The notes beneath the pieces were generated by a model that saw nothing but the letters and a program-made list of their open reading frames with translations, made no database searches and had not been told where the DNA came from. Shown here piece by piece: positions 38,101 through 48,295 of a DNA stretch of 64,000 bases. The first letter of the stretch is position 1. Each line of letters begins with the position of its first letter. Source of the DNA: Monomorium pharaonis (lineage: Eukaryota > Arthropoda > Insecta > Hymenoptera > Formicidae); NCBI RefSeq assembly GCF_013373865.1, contig NC_050467.1, positions 37,929,132 through 37,993,131 on the forward strand, given 5' to 3'. Position numbers and translations under genes: made by a program.

Positions 38101-39158
38101 TTGAGTATCCACTTGCAACTTAATTTCTTCGAGTTTACTGGTGTTGTCCATGCCCGAGTGTAAATCTTTGTTGTCGATAAATGTATCCTTATTGGATGAT
38201 TGTCCTTCACGATCCATCTTTGAATCAGGATCCACTATAGATCCGAGTTTATTTGACAATGCAGTAGCTTGTGCAGCCTCGGCTACAGAACTGGGTTGCA
38301 CAGATGAATCAGTTTCAAAGTAAACTGTGGTACCATCTATCACCTCATAAGAGGGTGATACACTATCTGCACTAATCCCAGGAGATTCCTCTATGATACT
38401 CTCTATGGATTTCAATGATGGTGTCTTTTCATCCTTAGATAATTTATCATCTAACAAATTATGCAATTCGTTGCTCTCTTCCTGCTCCTCCGTTGACTCA
38501 AGTTTCTCAGACTGAACATTGCTAGTTTTATCATTAAACTTATAAACAGGCACTTCATGGGATAAAGAGCATTTTAGAACTTTGTATTCGTTTAGGAATG
38601 TTTTGGGCGCAAATCCCCGCTTGCCATTTATCTGGAACAGATCAGTGAATGGATAGATTAAACAGATCTTTTATGGAATTGAGGGATATCAATCTTGGAT
38701 ATCAACAGAAAATTAATATCTTTAAAAATATGAACGATAGAAAGCTATAAAGTAAATAGTGCGTTGCAATAACAATACTGTATGGGAAGATAATAAGTTT
38801 GTACCTCAACACCCCATAAATCTGTTCGTTTTCCAGCACCTTTACTAAAAACTTTGACATTTACGTTAACATTAAATGACATCACCTCAGGATCGTTAGC
38901 TTGATAGGCGAGTGTTGTCTTGGCCAGCGAAATGGGTACTAAATAATGGTAAAAAATATTGCAATAATTAGAATGCGACTGAGTTGAATGTGAAAGTGTT
39001 ATGGGTTTCAGGGCTAAAGTATGGCTTCAATTACCCGAACAATTGGGGTCGCAACATAATTGTTTATCGGACAGAGCACCCAGGCATTGCGGTATTATGC
39101 AGAGAATTGTTGCGACACGTAAAAACGAAACATTCGTAAACGGGCTTATTTTCGTCAT
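32133..39158 (-). CDS. Tango1: Transport and Golgi organization 1 (TANGO1/MIA3) homologue
   Basis: Eighteen exons join in phase (high to low coordinate): 39158-39035, 38938-38805, 38631-36762, 36628-36473, 36366-36308, 36226-36089, 35870-35754, 35656-35579, 35482-35258, 35154-35134, 34960-34793, 34673-34451, 34360-34222, 34140-34051, 33874-33778, 33693-33570, 33207-32683 and 32185-32133. They total 4341 nt or 1446 aa, close to the roughly 1430 aa I recall for the fly protein. Order: signal peptide (about 1-28); Cys-containing SH3-like lumenal domain (about 29-105, ISLAKTTLAYQAND...GKRTDLWGVE...NGKRGFAPK); long acidic Ser/Thr/Glu region (to about 780); membrane segment (about 804-826); cytosolic coiled coils (about 828-1250); Pro-rich tail (about 1255-1430). 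TANGO1 sits at ER exit sites, binds bulky cargo in the lumen and COPII Sec23/24 through the Pro-rich tail. Identity is very secure; the last exon and the exact start are inferred. Confidence 0.94.
32683..33207 (-). CDS. Tango1: TANGO1 exon 17 (proline-rich, COPII-binding tail)
   Basis: Acceptor AAACATAG. Encodes a Pro-rich region with many PPP and PPLP runs (for example VPPVPPPSYLHFPPYLPPLP), as in the TANGO1 region that binds Sec23/Sec24. The donor ATAAAG|GTTTGT is moderate; reading through it ends the protein after two more codons at 32675. Confidence 0.9.
35134..35154 (-). CDS. Tango1: TANGO1 microexon (7 codons)
   Basis: The acceptor TGAAATGCAG and donor CTTGAG|GTTAAT bound 21 nt reading REFDKLE. 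Flanking exons are in phase 0 on both sides, so inclusion or skipping keeps the frame. REFDKLE continues the heptad-type coiled coil. Confidence 0.65.
36089..36226 (-). CDS. Tango1: TANGO1 exon 6 (membrane segment)
   Basis: 46 codons: an acidic stretch, DWTRLDHNYW, then the hydrophobic LIYLCVTAFTTLMFTLGYYY, which is the membrane-spanning segment. It is followed directly by the coiled-coil exons. Confidence 0.9.
36762..38631 (-). CDS. Tango1: TANGO1 exon 3 (large lumenal exon)
   Basis: An 1870-nt exon. It finishes the SH3-like domain (INGKRGFAPKTFLNEYKVL), then encodes about 600 low-complexity residues rich in Ser, Glu, Asp and Thr with no recognisable fold. The donor AAATA|GTACGT leaves one base. 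Overlapping open frames on the + strand are antisense shadows. Confidence 0.93.
38805..38938 (-). CDS. Tango1: TANGO1 exon 2 (SH3-like domain core)
   Basis: Acceptor TATTTAG, donor GTTGAG|GTACAA. Encodes PISLAKTTLAYQANDPEVMS and GAGKRTDLWGVE, the most conserved part of the MIA/TANGO1 SH3-like fold. Confidence 0.93.
39035..39158 (-). CDS. Tango1: TANGO1 exon 1 (signal peptide)
   Basis: Starts MTKISPF followed by a hydrophobic stretch (FLRVATILCIIPQCLG), then LSDKQLCCDPNCS, matching the N-terminus of the SH3-like domain family. The donor TTCGG|GTAATT leaves one base. An in-frame ATG 126 bp upstream (39284) would add 42 residues ahead of the signal peptide; I chose the start that leaves the signal peptide N-terminal. 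Confidence 0.88.
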
Positions 39159-39284
39159 ATTTTCACCGTAGAAAAGTTCCACATCACTACCGACGCCTAC
39201 TACCGCACAATGACACTGCCACTCTCCTCTCAAACGCGCAACGTGACCATAAACTACATGCTGTGTAGAAAGGTAAAATTTCAT

Positions 39285-39780
39285 TCTCGAGATTTTTCTT
39301 TTACGTCATATTGTCGTTGAACGCTAAATTAAAATAAGGGAAACAGTTAAATAAAGGAAAACAATTAAATATAAACTTTAATTTGAACGTTACATATATA
39401 TATATTACTTTATTATATTTGGAGATATAGCAGCGCCAAGCTTAATTAATATTATATAAATTTTTTTATTTTAATTAAACTTTTCTATTTTGTATTACCC
39501 AGAGAGAAGATTGAGAAACGACACGGCCGCCTTTTAGGTGATCCGCGAACGCGATACGCCATCTGGGCTCTTTAAATAAAATGGACATGAACTACATAGC
39601 CAATGTCCACATTTGGGCGAGCGGGTAACTCATATGTGCGCAATTCTGGTTGCGTTCCGTGCTATGTACACGAAGCGACGGCTATATGAGAGTGAGCCCT
39701 TTGCTTCACAGTGATAGCCTGATATATGGTCAGCATTCGTTTTTTTTTCTTTTTTAAGCAAATTAAAGTTTGCATAGAGG
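39285..39780. other. Upstream flank of TANGO1
   Basis: Probably holds the TANGO1 promoter; I see no definite core element. A CpG-richer stretch is present at 39520-39570. No other gene is seen. Confidence 0.4.
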
Positions 39781-39789
39781 TTGAGAAGA

Positions 39790-40693
39790 AATCTTCCCTC
39801 CCACGGGTACGACCTTGTCGTGGTGGGAGGGCTCAGTACCCCGAGGGCTTGAATGCCTGTGGGGGAAGCTAACTGTACCCATTGCACTTATTAAGTTTGT
39901 TTTTTATTCCTGCACTGCTACACTAGTGCAATAAGTAAGAACGAGAAAAAAGATATTTGTCTTATTCTAACTTATTGCACCAGTGCAGCAGTGCAAGAAT
40001 AAAAAACAAACCTATTACGTCGTTGATCGTAAAATTGTGATTCGTCGCGCCGTGTTAACGCGGTTCGGGAGTGCCGACCAATTGAATTGAAAACGAACCG
40101 TAGCCGGCTCGTCGTGTCGCGCGTTTGCTTCGGGAGTGTCGTTCAAGTAAATGGACTAAAAGGGCTGTCTAATTAGTTCTACGCGCGATAGTATATCGTA
40201 GTATATTCGGTTATTCGCGAGTGTCCTGTGCAACGAGAGGAGGAGGAGGCCTGGGAAAGGCATTGGGCCCCGGCAGAGCAACTTTGGGGTGAGTATTATT
40301 ATTTGCATAGAATTATTAGTTTTCTTTCTATTCAATTTTTCCTTGATAAATTATAAAGAATATAACGTCACGTAAAGTTTTACACAACTTTAATTTTATA
40401 AACTCTTCTTTTCTTTCGAAAAATATTAATTATACAATGATTATATAAATAATCGAAAAATAAAAATTTTAGATCCGTAACAATTATCTCTCATCTAATA
40501 TTAATAGTCGCGAGCTCTGTTTTAATTTGAATTTAATTTGTACTTAATGAACACAAGTACAGAGTTGCAAGCCGTTTTTTTTTTCAATATTAAATGTTTA
40601 TTTCTGTCGTGGTTTAATTTAGACTTTGCATTTGTTTGTTATAGAATCATCGTAGCGACGTTGCTGAATATCTCTGCCGCTGCGCATCGATCG
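39790..40693 (+). repeat. Copy A of a diverged segmental duplication with exon-like modules
   Basis: Sequence from GCTTGAATGCCTGTGGGGG (about 39848) through 40693 reappears, diverged and interrupted, at 43911-46056. It includes two modules bounded by splice consensus. One contains GTGCAACGAGAGGAGGAGG and ends in TTTGGG|GTGAGT (donor at 40289). The other spans 40645-40693, from TTGTTATAG| to GATCG|GTGAGT. No long reading frame exists. It is either the remnant of a transposable element or a duplicated non-coding transcript. Confidence 0.65.
39894..40012. mobile_element. ~120-bp MITE with near-perfect ~48-bp inverted repeats
   Basis: The left arm runs from AGTTTGTTTTTTATTC to AATAAGTAAGAA and the right arm is its near-exact inverse. 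TA flanks both ends (TA-AGTTTG ... CAAACC-TA), as expected of a Tc1/mariner-type TA duplication. The paralogous site at about 43950 (CCCATTGCTTCGTCGATCG) lacks it. Confidence 0.75.
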
Positions 40694-43031
40694 GTGAGTG
40701 ATGAATAAACTTTTAAAATTGGAGTAATAGATCTGTGACAAAATTGTACTTTATATATAATGTAGAAATGTTTGCTATAATGCTGCAATAATAAATAACA
40801 TTTAGATATCATATTTATTTCATGGATCTATTGCTTTAAAGTGGATTGACTAAAACAGATCAGAGGATTTAACTTTTAATCCTGAATGAATGATATACAT
40901 TAACTTATCATGCATATTTAATTTATTAAATAATTTTTTTTCGACGCCGTCGCAGTCTCGGCGAGGGTTAGGTATGTGTTCAACATCATCAAATATAAAT
41001 TACAAGTATAATAAAAAATATATAATGTATCTTGCACGTATGCGCACAATTAGAAACTGCGCGCCGTTTCGTCTCTGATAAATTCCGTCAAATAACTAAA
41101 ATAGAATAAAATAAATGCCGATCAACTAAATTTAACTATAAACTTGAAATGTTTTAAACTCCCTTTTAAAATTTTATTTCTTTCTGGGGTAATAACAGCC
41201 GCTATAATTAATCATACGAATAGGTAGAAATATTAATATATAGAAATATGTAAAAAATAAATAGGTATTAGAAAATAGATAGAAAACGGATAAGCAGAAT
41301 ACTCTATGTAAATAGATATACAAAAAAATTATGTAAATGCTTTTTTTAATTTTATAGAAACAATCTGTGTAATTAAAAATTATATGATTGTTGTTGTTAT
41401 GATGTTATGTAATTAAAAATTATATACTAATGCCCGATATATTACAGGAAATCAGAACATGATATACGATAATACATCACAATTTATTAAATTTGCATGT
41501 TAAATTTATATATATACTTTTCACTTTATATTTTCTAAATATTTTAATGTTTGTTCTTAATTTTCTTCTAATTTTGTTTCTAAACTTTCATTCTTTGTTT
41601 ATATCTTTATTCTTCAATACCAGAATATTTAATACAAATGGTGAATTTTAATATTGTTGTATTTATTTCGTCGCTTTTATGTAATGTGGTGAAAATATAT
41701 TGTAAAATGTATTGTAAAATATTTTATAATTTGTAATTTATTAATTTTATTTTTAATATTTGATATGAGATAAATTCTAACTTATATAAATTGTAATAAA
41801 TATATTGTAAAATTATACTGTATTCTTTATGCATTTGCTGTAAATTTATTTTACTATGTTGTATTATTGAATTATGTAACAAAAAATAACAATAAAATAA
41901 AGAAAACACATTTAAAGAAAAGAGGACCGTCGACTAAGAATCAACGGGGGTGGTGGAGAGCCTCTACAGGTTGATCCGTTTTTACCGAGTAAAATTTTAA
42001 TTAGAAATTACATTAAAAACATAATCTTTATAGTTAAGAAAATGTTATCATTTATCCTGTAAAATTTTATTTGGTAAAAACAGATCAAATTTAACCAAAA
42101 TATATTCAATCACAATAATATACGGTAAAAACAAAACAATTATTTATAAAAAAAATTTACATTGCTTGATTTTTACTCGCGATTATCGACGAACAGAAAA
42201 ATAAAAAATAAAAAATACACATTTAAAGGAAAGAGGACCGCTGATTAAATGTCGGCGGGAGTGGTGAAGAACCTCTACAAGTAGATTTGTTTTTACGGAC
42301 TAAAATTTTAGAGAGTTAAAATTCTCTAATTAAAATAAAATCTAACATATATATTTTTATTTAAAAATGAAATGCAAAGTCAAGTTTAACCAAATTAATA
42401 TAATTTACCACATTTGATATAATTCACATATTTATTCACAATTAATCATGTTTCTCTGAAATTTTTACAATTATGTGCATTCATATTTCAAATTTGTTTT
42501 ATGCAAATGCGCATAATCGTGTTTTTATAAGTATTTATAATGCATTAACGACACTTTACCGATATAGTAGGGAACAGACTCACAGACACAAATTGGATGC
42601 ATGCTCATCAGAAATATAGCTTTGCAACTGTGTAAAATTCTTCAACACGATTGATTCTTTCCTTATTTTCTGCGAGAAATGCATAAACCATCAATCATAT
42701 AAAAGATCAATTTTACAACAGTTGCAATAAAGTTGCTTTTTTTGCTGAACGCAGCCATATATTAAATTGTATTATCTACGGGTTTTCGTAGACATTGGTT
42801 ATGTAGTTCGAAGTGCACGTTTTATACACGTTGAGACGCTGACAGACGGAAACACTTGAGATGACGGAATGATCTCAACTTCTGAACTTCCGACTTCCGA
42901 GAGTTCCGAGTTCCGTTTCCGAGTGAGTTCCGAGTCGCTACGTCGAATCGATCGAATGTAGCAGAGTGCAGTCAAATACACAACCAGCAAGTTGTTGACA
43001 GCAACGTTAGTATATTTTCTCTGTGCGCAGA
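40289..43031. other. AT-rich DNA with few recognisable features
   Basis: Beyond the module at 40645-40693 and the pair of similar segments at about 41904-42006 and 42213-42312, I see no gene. The open frames are short and AT-driven. Confidence 0.5.
41904..42312 (+). repeat. Two diverged copies of a ~100-bp segment ~308 bp apart
   Basis: CACATTTAAAGAAAAGAGGACCG...GTGGTGGAGAGCCTCTACA at 41904 is matched by CACATTTAAAGGAAAGAGGACCG...GTGGTGAAGAACCTCTACA at 42217, each followed by similar TTTTTAC...TAAAATTTT sequence. Confidence 0.7.
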
Positions 43032-43908
43032 GGCCACAACCGAAAATGGATTTATATCTTAAGGGTTCCTTCTTATTAGTAGATGTGACAAATACATTAA
43101 AAATTTATATCAGTGATATGTAGCATTATATTAAGATTAAGCATTATAATAAGAAGGGAGTTGACAATGGTACTCGGAGGCGCTCCTCTCGGGCTCTTGA
43201 TACTCGCTCTGCGGATTCTTTGGGCTCGGGGTCGGGACGTGTCCTTCTCTTGAGTAGACCTGATCGGCGTTCTTTCGATGTGGCATTGTGTCTGAGATTA
43301 ACTCGGACTAAGTACACTAGACCAACGACCCAGTCGGAGCAGGAGTAGTTCATTAGCCTGTGGCTGAACTGCTCTGAGCTCTTATTCTAGGCGTACGTGG
43401 CGTCCCTTCGGGGAGAGTGCCGCAATTGCGTCTATACTGCAAGTTGCCCGAAGGAGAGCTAATGTAGTCAGAGAGTAAGCATGTACTCTCGCTCTCCTAA
43501 GGAAACGTGCCCTTGCAGCGAAGGTTTAACAGCTGTCCTGGCTTTACGAAGTCCAGTGCGGCGGGCTGGTGTTCGTTGTTGGGATCCACAGATCCTAGTG
43601 GCCTGAGAACCACGTCGTATGGGTATCACGGAGGCTGGACGTTCCTTTAGGTAAACTCTTGGGGGGTATCATTGTCGGGGAGTGATGCGCAATAAAGACC
43701 TCTCGTAAGGTCCACTAAGCCTCTCACGACCAAGTCACCCAGCTACCTCCTCGTGGTAACTCCGGTAACGCTCCGATTCGTCGGGCGGCTGAATGTTGTG
43801 GTGGCGCTTAAGGGCACTGGGGTTGCAAACCCCTTTGCCTTTATTAGTTAGCCTAATAAAATTAATAAAAAGAACCCTTAAGATATAAATCCATTTCCGG
43901 TTGTGGCC
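43032..43908. mobile_element. 877-bp element with ~45-bp terminal inverted repeats, no transposase
   Basis: The left end GGCCACAACCGAAAATGG...CTTAAGGGTTC is mirrored at the right end (GAACCCTTAAG...CCGGTTGTGGCC) with only a few mismatches over about 45 bp. The interior (43150-43850) is GC-richer than its surroundings and has no open frame over 70 codons. This is the pattern of a non-autonomous DNA transposon. No clear target-site duplication is visible. The right end abuts copy B of the segmental duplication. Confidence 0.75.
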
Positions 43909-43910
43909 AT

Positions 43911-46056
43911 GCTTGAATGCCTGTGGGGGAAGCTAATTGTACCCATTGCTTCGTCGATCGTAAAATTGTTTGTCGCGACGTGTTTACGCGGCTTGGGAAT
44001 GCCGAACGATTTAATATTTAATTGAAAACGAACCGTAGCTGGTTCGTCGCGTCGCGAATAAATGAACTTAAAAGACTAAAACTTATTTTGCCGCGCGCCT
44101 TACGTCGTCTCGTATTTTCGCGACTTGATTTTCCATGCCTCCACACTTCTCATTTCTGCGATGCCTTTCTCAAGGTATCTATCCGCGTCGAGAGCGTCAG
44201 GGTGATCGTCGCAATCCTTTTGTCCTTCCCGTTCTTCGATGTCTCTCTCAGGACATCTATCCGCGTCGAGGGCCTTCATCAAGGTGCTCGTCGCAACCAA
44301 TTACTCTTCCCCCCTTAAAATAAAGAAATAGAAGCATTTTAAATAAATTCACAACGAAGTATTTTGGAAAATCGCGAGTAAATTAACTTAAGAAACTAAA
44401 GCTTATCTCGCCGCGTGTCTTACGTCGTCTCGTGTTTCGCGACTTGCTTTCCCATGCCTCCACACTTCTCGTTTCTGCGATGCCTCTCTCAAGGTATCTA
44501 TCCGCGTCGAGGGCCTTCATCAAGGTGCTCGTCGTAATCCTTTTGTCCTTCCCGTTCTTCGATGTCTCTCTCAGGACATCTATCCGCGTCGAGGGCCTTC
44601 ATCAAGGTGCTCGTCGCAACCAATTACTCTTTCCTCCTTGAAATAAAGAAATAGAAGCATTTTAAATAAATTCACAACGAAGTATTTTGGAAAACCGCGA
44701 GTAAATTAACTTAAGAAATTAAAGCTTATCTCGCCGCGCGTCTTACGTCGTCTCGTGTTTCGCGACTTGCTTTCCCATGCCTCCACACTTCTCGTTTCTG
44801 CGATGCCTCTCTCAAGGTATCTATCCGCGTCGAGGGCCTTCATCAAGGTGCTCGTCGTAATCCTTTTGTCCTTCCCGTTCTTCGATGTCTCTCTCAGGAC
44901 ATCTATCCGCGTCGAGGGCCTTCATCAAGGTGCTCGTCGCAACCAATTACTCTTTCCTCCTTGAAATAAAGAAATAGAAGCATTTTAAATAAATTCACAA
45001 CGAAGTATTTTGGAAAATCGCGAGTAAATTAACTTAAGAAACTAAAGCTTATCTCGCCGTGCGCTTTACGTCGTCTCGTGTTTTCGCGACCTGTTTTTCC
45101 ACCCCTAAAAAAAACGTTACTAATAAACAATAAGATAAAATTAAACTTACGCAATTCTTTTTTGTATTTGAAGTCGTATCATGGGTTTTATGGATTAGTC
45201 TAATTAGTTTCACGCGCATTTGCTTCGGGAGTGCCGACCGATTTATTTGAAAACAAAGTATGTTATTCGCGAGTGTCGCGAGTGTGCAACAAGAGGAGGA
45301 GGAGACGCAGGCCTGGGAAAGGCATCGTGTCATTCCGCAGTGTCATTCCTTGGAGTGAGTATGATTATTTGACTTATTATTTGTATAAAATGAATAGTTT
45401 TTTCTATTCGGTTTTACTAGATAAATTACAGCATTATCGATAGAATCACGTAAAATTTTATACAAATTTAATTTTATGAAGCCTTTTTTCTTTCAAAAAA
45501 TATTAATTATATGACGATTATATTAATAATTGAAAGAATAATAAATTTTATATGTAACAATCATCTTTCATTTTATATTAGCAATTGTGAGCTTTATTTT
45601 AATTTCAATCTATATGTATGTTAAAGTATTTTACAAAATTATTCTATCAATTAATTATTGTATTTACTTAATGAGCCCAAGTACAGAGCTGCATTCCCTG
45701 AATTATTTTTTACAATATTAATTGTCCCTTCTGTTCTGCTTTAAATTGGACTTTGCGTTTGTTTGTTACAGAATCACCGTAACAAGTGTTCAGTTGTGCA
45801 ACAAGAGGAGGAGGAGGTCCAGGAAGGGCATCAGGCATCAGCGGAGCAACCTTGGGGTAAATATTTTTTATTTGCACAAATAATTTTTATTATTTATTTA
45901 TTTTAATATATAATATAATATTTAATATATAAATTATAAAATTTTCAAAAATATTTATTATTTTAAGCACTGTTTTAATTTAAATCTTATATTTGTGTGT
46001 TACAGTATCATCGCAGCTTCGTGGCCGAATAACTCCGCTCGTTGCGCATCAGATCG
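43911..46056 (+). repeat. Copy B of the segmental duplication, expanded by a tandem array
   Basis: It starts GCTTGAATGCCTGTGGGGG like copy A, continues through GAAAACGAACCGTAGC, is interrupted by the 323-bp array (44053-45101), and resumes at about 45190 with CTAATTAG...TTTGCTTCGGGAGTG. Exon-like modules with splice consensus lie at about 45269-45354 (donor GTGAGT), 45772-45856 (TTGTTACAG| ... TTGGG|GTAAAT) and 46006-46056 (GTGTTACAG| ... GATCG|GTGAGT). Confidence 0.65.
44053..45101 (+). repeat. 323-bp tandem array, about 3.25 copies
   Basis: Units begin CGCGAGTAAATTAACTTAAG at 44053 (diverged), 44373, 44696 and 45019 (partial). The last two spacings are exactly 323 bp. Each unit contains an internal duplication of about 80 bp built on CTATCCGCGTCGAGGGCC and TTCATCAAGGTGCTCGTCG. 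The identical 69-codon open frames at 44432 and 44755 are by-products of the repeat. Confidence 0.92.
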
Positions 46057-46079
46057 GTGAGTGACGATTTTTTTTATAA

Positions 46080-46172
46080 AACAACGAATCTATGAAATTT
46101 ATATTAAATCTTTTTATTTGATATGTATTATAAATAATACAGATAAATGCGACTTTTCATAGATTCGTTGTT
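46080..46172. repeat. 18-bp inverted repeat (hairpin)
   Basis: AACAACGAATCTATGAAA at 46080 is exactly complemented by TTTCATAGATTCGTTGTT at 46155, with a 57-nt spacer. It lies just after an exon-like module. Confidence 0.75.
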
Positions 46173-46345
46173 CTAAATGTTTTTTATTTGCATTTTTTAA
46201 AAATAATATACTTGATCATAATGTATGTACGTGTTACCCTGTAATTTTTTTTGTTAAAACATTTTTATTTAAAACAAGTATAAATGTATATACTTGTTTA
46301 ATTCGCCATTACTTAAATGTCTTAAATTATCTGGCTGTCATGCAG

Positions 46346-46376
46346 CTAGAATGGATTTGGCCAGAATCAACGAAAG
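46346..46376 (+). other. Exon-like module
   Basis: CTGTCATGCAG| precedes 31 nt ending CGAAAG|GTGAGT. The splice consensus is good but the sequence is not recognised. It may be a further exon of the putative non-coding transcript of this block. Confidence 0.3.
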
Positions 46377-47109
46377 GTGAGTCCAATCTGGCCGGAAAAA
46401 AGAAGACATTTATCAAAAGAGTGTCAAAAATTAACGTAGGTAGGTAGGGATACGGGTAGGTAGAGATACGGGTAGGTAGGAATGTGTGAATAGATAAACG
46501 AATAAATGGAAATACGGTTAGGCAGGAAAATCAATCTAGGGTTGTAGGGCTCGCAAATGTGTTGTTTACCGCCTGTTTCAGACTTTTCCCATTAGGTCAT
46601 GTTATAGGAAAGAGGAGGTTTTAGTGGGTAGGCGGCGGTGAGGCTTTTCGTCCGACGTGCCTTCCGTTGAATCCCACACTCTCCTGGTCTTTCAGGGAGT
46701 CTTTTGAAGATTTCCTCCTCTATAAAAAAAAAAAAAAAAAGCCGGCAGATACACACATAAGAAGTATGTACAAGTAAGCGGGAGCAAGAAGACATAATTC
46801 GATAGTTAAAATTATTAGACAGAATATTAACAATAATATGTAGACCGCAAGTTTAGTAATAATAAATATAATAAATATAATTAAATTTTTTATGTATAAT
46901 TTTTTAAATCTGCGTTATAATATATAAACATAATAATTGTACAAACGGAAAGCGCGCATAATTAATTTGAAAATGCGAATACGATAGGTAGAAATACTAT
47001 TGGAATTTGTGTATATAGTATAGGTATAGAAAAATTCGATTGTAATATATTTTATGATTTGTTTGTATTTGTGTTATATCATCCGGGTAGCGGGTAGGAA
47101 CTCCTTATG
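46377..47109. other. Low-complexity AT-rich stretch
   Basis: Contains tandem GGTAGGTAGGGATACGG-type units at 46437-46490 and an A-run near 46723. No gene is seen. Confidence 0.5.
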
Positions 47110-47331
47110 CTGAGAAAAAAAATGCTAGATTCAAATAAATATTTCTTTGAATAGTGCTAATAACGTATTTTATAGAAAATCAATAATATATTTATTTCAA
47201 TCAAGTAATATTTTCTAAATTATAGAAAACTATTACTTGTTTTTAAATAAATATTATTGATTTTCTATAAAATATGTTATTAGCACTATTCAAAGAAATA
47301 TTTATTTAAATTTAGTATTTTTTTCTCTCAG
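47110..47331. mobile_element. 222-bp foldback element (long palindrome)
   Basis: CTGAGAAAAAAAATGCTAG at the left is mirrored by ATTTTTTTCTCTCAG at the right. About 100 bp of each arm pair, including AATATTTCTTTGAATAGTGC, match with few mismatches and almost no spacer. This is typical of a MITE or foldback element. Confidence 0.85.
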
Positions 47332-47335
47332 TGTG

Positions 47336-47619
47336 GACAGTCCTATCAGGGGAATTAAATCAACCCCTGCCCACCGCAGATTCCAGGCGCTCCCTGGTCC
47401 GGGGAGCTAGCACCTGCCAAGGATCCCTGCCCAGGGTAACGGGTGAAGATTGCAAGGGCTAAAGAAGAGACAATGGAGAGAAGAGACATCAAAATGGCGA
47501 AATAGACGAAGGAGTCAACTCAGCCTTAGAAGAAAATATAAAATTATCGAGGCTACGCGGTTCCACATCCCCGTTTTGCGCTGATACTACATCGACAACT
47601 CGGTCTCACGAAAAAGGTA
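47336..47619 (+). other. GC-richer island, possible non-coding exon
   Basis: A sharply bounded GC-richer segment following the foldback, ending CGAAAAAG|GTAAAT. No long open frame. It could be the last visible exon-like piece of the block or part of another repeat. Confidence 0.25.
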
Positions 47620-48295
47620 AATGTCGTCCTGATAAGAAATATTTTTAGAATTACATTAATTTGTTTTTTATTTTTTATTCAATGATACTAATATTATATT
47701 ATGCAGTAAAAACAGTTAAAAATTTAAATGTTGAAAATAAAATAATAAATTTGAAAAGATATTAACTTTTTACTTAGTTAAGTTAATATTAACTAATTCT
47801 AAACAAGTTAGTTTTTAACAATTATTTTATTTATTTATAATTTATGTGATTTGTGGCTTAGGTATTTCGAGTTTTCTTAATTATTTTTCTTTTTTTTTGT
47901 ACATCATATAAAGGTTACATTTTTATATAATCCTATCTTGAAAAAGAGAATGAGACATAAAACAGAATTTAAAAGAAAAAGAGTGTGCATATGATTTTAA
48001 ATCTCATAAACTTTTCATCTCAATCTTGATTCGTTGTTACTTATTATGTTTATTCTCAAACGCATTTCATGTAAATGTTCAGAAATAGTGATGTGAGATT
48101 CAAAAAGAATACTTAAATAATTTTTATTTAAATTAATATGATAACTTTATCTTACTCTGCCTGTTGCTTGGCATTGTGTTTAGGCTCTCAGTCTTCTCTC
48201 TGGTGTTACCAAAGAGGAACGTGAGAGCGCGGTCATCGCGTCGTTTTAGGTGTTTTCATCCATCAGCGCCTCTATGTGCACATGTGCACATTGAA

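Noticed and set aside
44022..44964. Repeated 62-98-codon frames on both strands
   Set aside because: They recur exactly with the 323-bp array and show no protein signature.
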